A stretch of DNA of 64,000 nucleotides, taken from assembly GCF_003367905.1 (NCBI RefSeq), contig NZ_CP029462.1:2480001-2544000 (forward strand), in the 5' to 3' direction. Position 1 is the first letter of the stretch. Each line of letters begins with the position of its first letter. The notes beneath the pieces were generated by a model. The model did not search any database. It worked only from the letters and a program-made list of their open reading frames with translations, and had not been told where the DNA came from. Shown here piece by piece: positions 60,064 to 64,000 of this stretch. The stretch is from Megasphaera stantonii (GTDB taxonomy: Bacteria; Bacillota; Negativicutes; Veillonellales; Megasphaeraceae). A program made the translations under genes and the position numbers.

Positions 60064-60127
60064 CGCAGGGTGGTAGGTTGTAGCGCGCGGACAGGGGCTG
60101 TCCGTACGCTAGTGCCTATCACCTGCG
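60064..60127 (+). promoter_or_regulatory. Long hairpin in the pnp leader
   Basis: An outer stem CGCAGG..TGGTAGG with CCTATCA..CCTGCG, a middle TAGCG/CGCTA and an inner CGGACAG-GGG-CTGTCCG make one long, nearly continuous double strand ending 10 bases before AAGGAGG. In enterobacteria a similar pnp leader helix is cut by RNase III and used for autoregulation; the same is inferred here. Confidence 0.7.
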
Positions 60128-60150
60128 GGTATGATGAAGGAGGTACACGA

Positions 60151-62289
60151 ATGGAAGAAAAGAAATTCCAAATGGATTTTGCCGGCCGCCCGCTGATTAT
60201 CGAAGTCGGCAAATTGGCGAAACAGGCCAGCGGTGCTGCACTGGTACGCTACGGCGACACGGCTGTATTCGTTACGGCGACGGGCTCGAAGGAAGCGCGC
60301 GAAGACGCAGACTTTTTCCCGCTCACTGTCGATTATGAAGAAAAAATGTATTCTGTCGGGAAGATTCCCGGCGGCTTTATTAAACGGGAAGGTAAGCCGC
60401 CTGAATCGGCGACGCTCTTTGCCCGCCTCATCGACCGGCCCATTCGGCCGTTGTTCCCGAAGACCTATCGTCACGACGTGCACGTCGTCGCCTACGATTT
60501 CTGCGTAGACCACGATAACGCCCCGGAAATCGCCGCCATGATCGGCGCATCCGTATCGCTGTGCATGTCCCATATTCCCTTTGCCGGCCCGATTGCCGGC
60601 GTCCGCGTAGGCCGCGTAGACGGGCAGTATATCATCAACCCGACCGTAGCCCAGAGCGAACAGAGCGATATGGATATCGTCGTCGCCGGCACGAAGGACG
60701 CCATCCTCATGGTTGAAGGCGGCGCTAAGCAGGTTCCGGAAGAAAACATCCTCGACGCCATCATGTTCGCTCATGAAGAAATCAAGAAAGTCGTCGAATT
60801 CCAGCTCAGCTTCCTCGACGAAATCAGCGTTCCCAAGCAGGAATTCGTAGAAAAAGAACCGCCGGCCGACATCGTCGAAGCTGTCCACGCCTATGGCGAA
60901 GAAGCCATGAAAGCCGCTATTTTCACGGCTGACAAGATGGAACGGGAAGAAAAGATGAACGCCGTCGAAAGCGATATTTATGAGCATTTCGCAGACATCT
61001 ATCCGGAAGACGGCGACGTCGTCGCGGAAATCACCCAGAAGATGATCAAGGAAATTGTCCGTCATATGATCGCCGTCGACAAGATTCGTCCCGACGGCCG
61101 CCGCGTCGACGAAGTGCGCCCTGTCAGCTGCGAAGTCGGCTTGTTCAAACGCACTCACGGCACGGGCCTCTTTACCCGCGGCCAGACGCAGATCATGAGC
61201 TTTGCCACTTTGGCTCCTCTTTCCGAATCCCAGCATATCGACGGCGTAGGCCTTGAAACGGACCGCCGCTACATGCATCACTATAATTTCCCGTCCTTCA
61301 GCGTCGGCGAAACGAAATCGTCCCGCGGACCGGGACGCCGCGAAATCGGCCACGGCAAGCTGGCTGAACGGGCGCTGGTACAGGTATTGCCGAAGGAAGA
61401 AGATTTCCCCTATGCGATCCGCGTCGTGTCGGAAGTCCTCGAATCGAACGGCTCTAGCTCCATGGGCAGCGTATGCGGCAGCACCCTGGCGCTCATGGAT
61501 GCCGGCGTTCCCATCGAAGCTCCCGTAGCCGGCGTGGCTATGGGCCTGGTTACGAAGGGCGACGACTTCACGATTCTGACGGACATTCAGGGCATGGAAG
61601 ACGCTCTCGGCGACATGGACTTCAAGGTCGCCGGTACGATGAAGGGCGTTACGGCCATCCAGATGGATATTAAAATCAAAGGCCTCAGCCGCGAAATCCT
61701 GGCGCAGGCCTTGAAGCAGGCTCATGAAGGCCGCATCCACATCATGGGCAAGATGCTCCAGGCCATCAGCGAACCGCGGAAGGAGCTGTCTCCCTATGCG
61801 CCGCGCATCATTACCATGCAGATCGACCCCGATAAGATTCGCGACGTCATCGGGCCGGGCGGCAAGATAATCAAGCAGATTACGGAAGAAACGGGCGCTA
61901 AAATCGACATCGAAGATTCGGGCCTCGTATACATCGCCTCTGTCGACGCTGCCGGCGGCGAAAAGGCAAAGGAATGGATTGAAACGCTGACGAAGGACGT
62001 CGAAGTAGGCGAAACGTACGTCGGCAAGGTTACGCGCATCATGAACTTCGGCGCCTTCGTAGAAGTGCTGCCCGGCAAGGAAGGCTTGGTCCATATTTCC
62101 CAGCTGGCTAAGGAACGGGTAGAAAAGGTCGAAGACGTCGTCAGCATTGGCGATGAAATCATGGTCAAATGCGTGGAAATCGACAGCCAGGGCCGCGTCA
62201 ACCTGTCCCGCAAGGCATTGCTCGGCGGCGGCAGCCCGGCTCCGTCCCATCGCGGCGGCGGCCGTCGTGGTCCCCGCGACAAGAAATAA
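60151..62289 (+). CDS. pnp: Polyribonucleotide nucleotidyltransferase (PNPase)
   Basis: 712 residues from ATG 60151, chosen by AAGGAGG at 60137-60143 and by homology; the open frame upstream runs through the leader hairpin. Two RNase PH domains (about 10-145 and 310-450; phosphate-site [19 protein letters not shown] near 434), an all-helical linker, KH domain ([19 protein letters not shown] near 570), S1 domain ([20 protein letters not shown] near 625) and a glycine/arginine-rich tail. Degrades RNA 3' to 5' using phosphate, usually with RNase E/Y and DEAD-box partners. Confidence 0.97.
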   Translation: MEEKKFQMDFAGRPLIIEVGKLAKQASGAALVRYGDTAVFVTATGSKEAREDADFFPLTVDYEEKMYSVGKIPGGFIKREGKPPESATLFARLIDRPIRPLFPKTYRHDVHVVAYDFCVDHDNAPEIAAMIGASVSLCMSHIPFAGPIAGVRVGRVDGQYIINPTVAQSEQSDMDIVVAGTKDAILMVEGGAKQVPEENILDAIMFAHEEIKKVVEFQLSFLDEISVPKQEFVEKEPPADIVEAVHAYGEEAMKAAIFTADKMEREEKMNAVESDIYEHFADIYPEDGDVVAEITQKMIKEIVRHMIAVDKIRPDGRRVDEVRPVSCEVGLFKRTHGTGLFTRGQTQIMSFATLAPLSESQHIDGVGLETDRRYMHHYNFPSFSVGETKSSRGPGRREIGHGKLAERALVQVLPKEEDFPYAIRVVSEVLESNGSSSMGSVCGSTLALMDAGVPIEAPVAGVAMGLVTKGDDFTILTDIQGMEDALGDMDFKVAGTMKGVTAIQMDIKIKGLSREILAQALKQAHEGRIHIMGKMLQAISEPRKELSPYAPRIITMQIDPDKIRDVIGPGGKIIKQITEETGAKIDIEDSGLVYIASVDAAGGEKAKEWIETLTKDVEVGETYVGKVTRIMNFGAFVEVLPGKEGLVHISQLAKERVEKVEDVVSIGDEIMVKCVEIDSQGRVNLSRKALLGGGSPAPSHRGGGRRGPRDKK

Positions 62290-62298
62290 GGTGCGTAT

Positions 62299-62748
62299 AT
62301 GACTGGCAGAGGATTTGAAATCGTAACGGCTTATCGTGATAAAGGCCTGACGCTCCCGGTCCGCAAGACGGCCGGAAGCGCCGGCTACGACCTGGCGGCG
62401 GCAGAGACTGTCGTACTGCAGCCTCACGCCGTGACCGTCGTGCCGACGGGGCTGAAGGCATATATGGAAAAGGACGAATACCTGTCCATTTTCATCCGCT
62501 CCAGCCTGGCCTTCAAAAAGGGCCTGATGCTGGCCAACAGCACGGGTATTGTAGACAGCGATTACTACAATAATCAGGACAACGAAGGCCACATCATGAT
62601 AGCCTACTATAATACAAATGATGCGCCCTATACAATTGAAAAAGGCGAACGTATCGGTCAGGGCATCTTTATGAAATATTTGACTGTCCATGACGACGCT
62701 GCGGAAGCTGTCCGCACCGGCGGCATCGGCAGCACGGGAAATAAATAA
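62299..62748 (+). CDS. dut: dUTP diphosphatase
   Basis: 149 residues, trimeric type. Motif 1 AGSAGYDLAA, motif 2 IRSSLAFKKGL, motif 3 with GIVDSDYYNNQDNEGHIMI, motif 4 GERIGQGIF and the C-terminal P-loop-like GGIGSTG. Hydrolyses dUTP to dUMP, keeping uracil out of DNA and feeding thymidylate synthesis. It starts 9 bases after pnp. The Shine-Dalgarno is weak (AAGGTG). Confidence 0.93.
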   Translation: MTGRGFEIVTAYRDKGLTLPVRKTAGSAGYDLAAAETVVLQPHAVTVVPTGLKAYMEKDEYLSIFIRSSLAFKKGLMLANSTGIVDSDYYNNQDNEGHIMIAYYNTNDAPYTIEKGERIGQGIFMKYLTVHDDAAEAVRTGGIGSTGNK

Positions 62749-62758
62749 GGTATGCAGA

Positions 62759-62802
62759 AGGGCGCTTGCAGGCAGGGATATCCTGCCCTGGCGTCCTTTT
62801 TG
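62759..62802 (+). terminator. Intrinsic terminator after dut
   Basis: AGGGCGC/GCGTCCT outer stem with one G-U, inner GGCAGG/CCTGCC, followed by TTTTT. Confidence 0.82.
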
Positions 62803-62821
62803 CGTTGAGGAGGAACGCGTT

Positions 62822-63379
62822 ATGAGCATCAGCACGGAAACATTAGTATCTCGACAGGAAATCATGAAGGGGAAGGTTCTCCACGTCACGGTAGATACGG
62901 TTGAAATCGACGACGGCCAGGGCGGTGAAAAGAAGACGGCCGTCCGCGAAGCCGTATGGCACTTCGGCGCCTGTGCTATCCTGCCGGTAACGGACGACGG
63001 CAAGATTATCCTCGTCCGCCAGTACCGCTATGCAGCAGGCGAACCGATGCTGGAAGTCCCGGCAGGGAAAATCGAGCACAACGGCGAGTCGCCGGATATC
63101 TGCGCGGCTCGGGAGCTGGAAGAAGAAGCGGCCGTTACGGCAGGAGAATTGATTCCCCTGGGATACGTCTACACGTCGCCGGGCTTCTGCGACGAACGCA
63201 TTTATTTGTATCTGGCCCGCAAGCTCCACAAGGGGGCTCAGCATCTGGACGACGACGAATTTATGAATATTGAGCGTTACACGCCGCAAGAAGTGGAAGA
63301 ATTGATTGCGGACAATAAAATCGTCGACGCCAAGACGATTGCTGCCTTTGAAAAATCGCGCAAATATTTAAGGATATAA
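62822..63379 (+). CDS. nudF: ADP-ribose pyrophosphatase (Nudix)
   Basis: 185 residues from ATG 62822 after GAGGAGG. The Nudix box is GESPDICAARELEEEAAVTA (near 90-110), preceded by RQYRYAAGEPMLEVPAGKIE, which is typical of ADP-ribose hydrolases. Cleaves ADP-ribose to AMP and ribose 5-phosphate. The following deoB makes ribose 5-phosphate from ribose 1-phosphate, so the two fit a ribose salvage theme. Confidence 0.92.
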   Translation: MSISTETLVSRQEIMKGKVLHVTVDTVEIDDGQGGEKKTAVREAVWHFGACAILPVTDDGKIILVRQYRYAAGEPMLEVPAGKIEHNGESPDICAARELEEEAAVTAGELIPLGYVYTSPGFCDERIYLYLARKLHKGAQHLDDDEFMNIERYTPQEVEELIADNKIVDAKTIAAFEKSRKYLRI

Positions 63380-63411
63380 TCACAGGAATTTGCTGCAAGG
63401 AGGGATGAACC

Positions 63412-64000
63412 ATGAAATTCAATCGGATTATCGTCATCGTAATGGACAGCGTCGGCGCCGGCGGTGCGCCGGACGCGGCAAAATTCGGCGACGCCGGGGC
63501 AGACACGTACGGCCATATTGACGCCGCCGTACCGCTGGCCGTGCCGAACCTGCGCCGCCTCGGCTTAGGAAAGGTCGCTCATATACACGATGTACCGACG
63601 GATGTCGTCGGCGCGTACGGCCTCATGCAGGAAATTTCCGCAGGAAAGGACACGACGAGCGGCCATTGGGAATTCATGGGAAATCCCGTAGACAACCCGT
63701 TCCCGACCTTTCCCGACGCGTTTCCCAAAGAGCTGATGGACTTGTTCACGGCCAAGACAGGGTACGGCTATATCGGCAATGAAATCGCTTCGGGCACGGA
63801 AATCATCGAACGCCTCGGGCCGGATCATTTCCGTACGAAGCAGCCCATCGTCTACACGTCGGCAGACAGCGTATTTCAGATTGCCGCCCACAACGACGTC
63901 ATTCCGCTGGAAGAGCTGTACCGTATCTGCGACATTACGCGTCGCGAAGTCTGTGTCGGCCCTTACGAAGTGGGGCGTATCATTGCCCGGCCCTTCGTCG
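63412..64000 (+). CDS. deoB: Phosphopentomutase, 3' end outside window
   Basis: 196 codons visible of about 390. Interconverts (deoxy)ribose 1- and 5-phosphates in nucleoside salvage. The alkaline-phosphatase-type core starts MKFNRIIVIVMDSVGAGGAP, with the metal-binding Asp12. The phosphorylated threonine lies in SAGKDTTSGHWEFMG near residue 82. AAGGAGGG precedes ATG 63412. It is 32 bases downstream of nudF and probably cotranscribed. Confidence 0.95.
   Translation, partial: MKFNRIIVIVMDSVGAGGAPDAAKFGDAGADTYGHIDAAVPLAVPNLRRLGLGKVAHIHDVPTDVVGAYGLMQEISAGKDTTSGHWEFMGNPVDNPFPTFPDAFPKELMDLFTAKTGYGYIGNEIASGTEIIERLGPDHFRTKQPIVYTSADSVFQIAAHNDVIPLEELYRICDITRREVCVGPYEVGRIIARPFV

Noticed and set aside
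62690-62821. Longer nudF start upstream, inside dut
   Set aside because: That stretch contains the dut terminator; the Shine-Dalgarno and family homology support 62822.
60109-63003. Very long open frame on the minus strand opposite pnp, dut and nudF (964 codons)
   Set aside because: It is antisense to three clearly identified genes, has no ribosome site and no recognisable domain. It results from codon bias in GC-rich genes. The same applies to other long minus-strand frames at 38815-40443, 33000-34352, 29516-30628, 49135-50283 and the plus-strand frame 36918-38324.

Overview
The window looks like chromosomal DNA of a diderm Firmicute (Negativicutes), most likely Megasphaera or a close relative. 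The signs are giant trimeric autotransporters whose YadA-type barrel is followed by an SLH domain (the Negativicutes way of tying the outer membrane to the wall), a butyrate-type hbd/crt pair, GC-rich housekeeping genes mixed with AT-rich accessory patches, and SAM and FMN riboswitches of Firmicute type. The genus is inferred from gene content only.

Layout. 1-4240: leucine operon leuA(partial)-leuC-leuD-leuB. 4262-6252: divergent LysR regulator and YeiH-type exporter. 6476-7597: an Rpn-family nuclease gene and a duplicated 3' fragment cut by an IS3/IS150-type element (7598-9137). 9351-11952: a metallo-beta-lactamase-fold gene split by an IS256-family element with an 8-bp target duplication. 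11953-13617: AT-rich remnant zone with short ORFs and a triple zinc-finger protein. 13595-24785: three trimeric autotransporter units (one fragment, one intact, one giant with 31 tandem 54-bp repeats and a premature stop inside its SLH domain). 24896-26807: a second Rpn locus with an internal start and a duplicated stand-alone C-terminal unit, flanked by copies of a small gene. 26804-31830: metallophosphoesterases, a GalT/HIT-like protein, MutY and a nucleoid-associated protein. 31984-34790: LysR, then an FMN riboswitch directly upstream of an FGGY sugar kinase. 35069-36855: hbd and crt. 36930-42121: DEAD-box helicase, UvrD-like helicase, acetyltransferase, flavodoxin. 42255-44122: metI and metN behind a SAM riboswitch. 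44531-50685: a two-component system, a small EamA transporter, and an epimerase/GT39/UppP envelope operon; both operons carry the same direct-repeat promoter box. 50897-59563: a type I restriction-modification locus with a tyrosine recombinase, a silent inverted hsdS cassette, a half-size hsdS, hsdM, hsdS and hsdR. 59748-64000: rpsO, pnp, dut, nudF and the start of deoB.

How it works together. Housekeeping blocks (leu, met, rpsO-pnp, dut-nudF-deoB, hbd-crt) alternate with variable surface and defence modules. The strongest candidates for unusual biology are: (1) two Rpn loci that each carry an intact nuclease gene plus an extra copy of its 3' end, with an apparent in-gene Shine-Dalgarno/ATG, fitting a gene-within-gene toxin-antitoxin whose antitoxin part has been duplicated; (2) a type I RM locus whose inverted repeats bracket hsdM and its promoter but leave hsdR outside, so inversion could change specificity and disconnect restriction while linking the recombinase to the active promoter; (3) an FMN riboswitch in front of a carbohydrate kinase; (4) a candidate operator shared by the two-component operon and the envelope operon.
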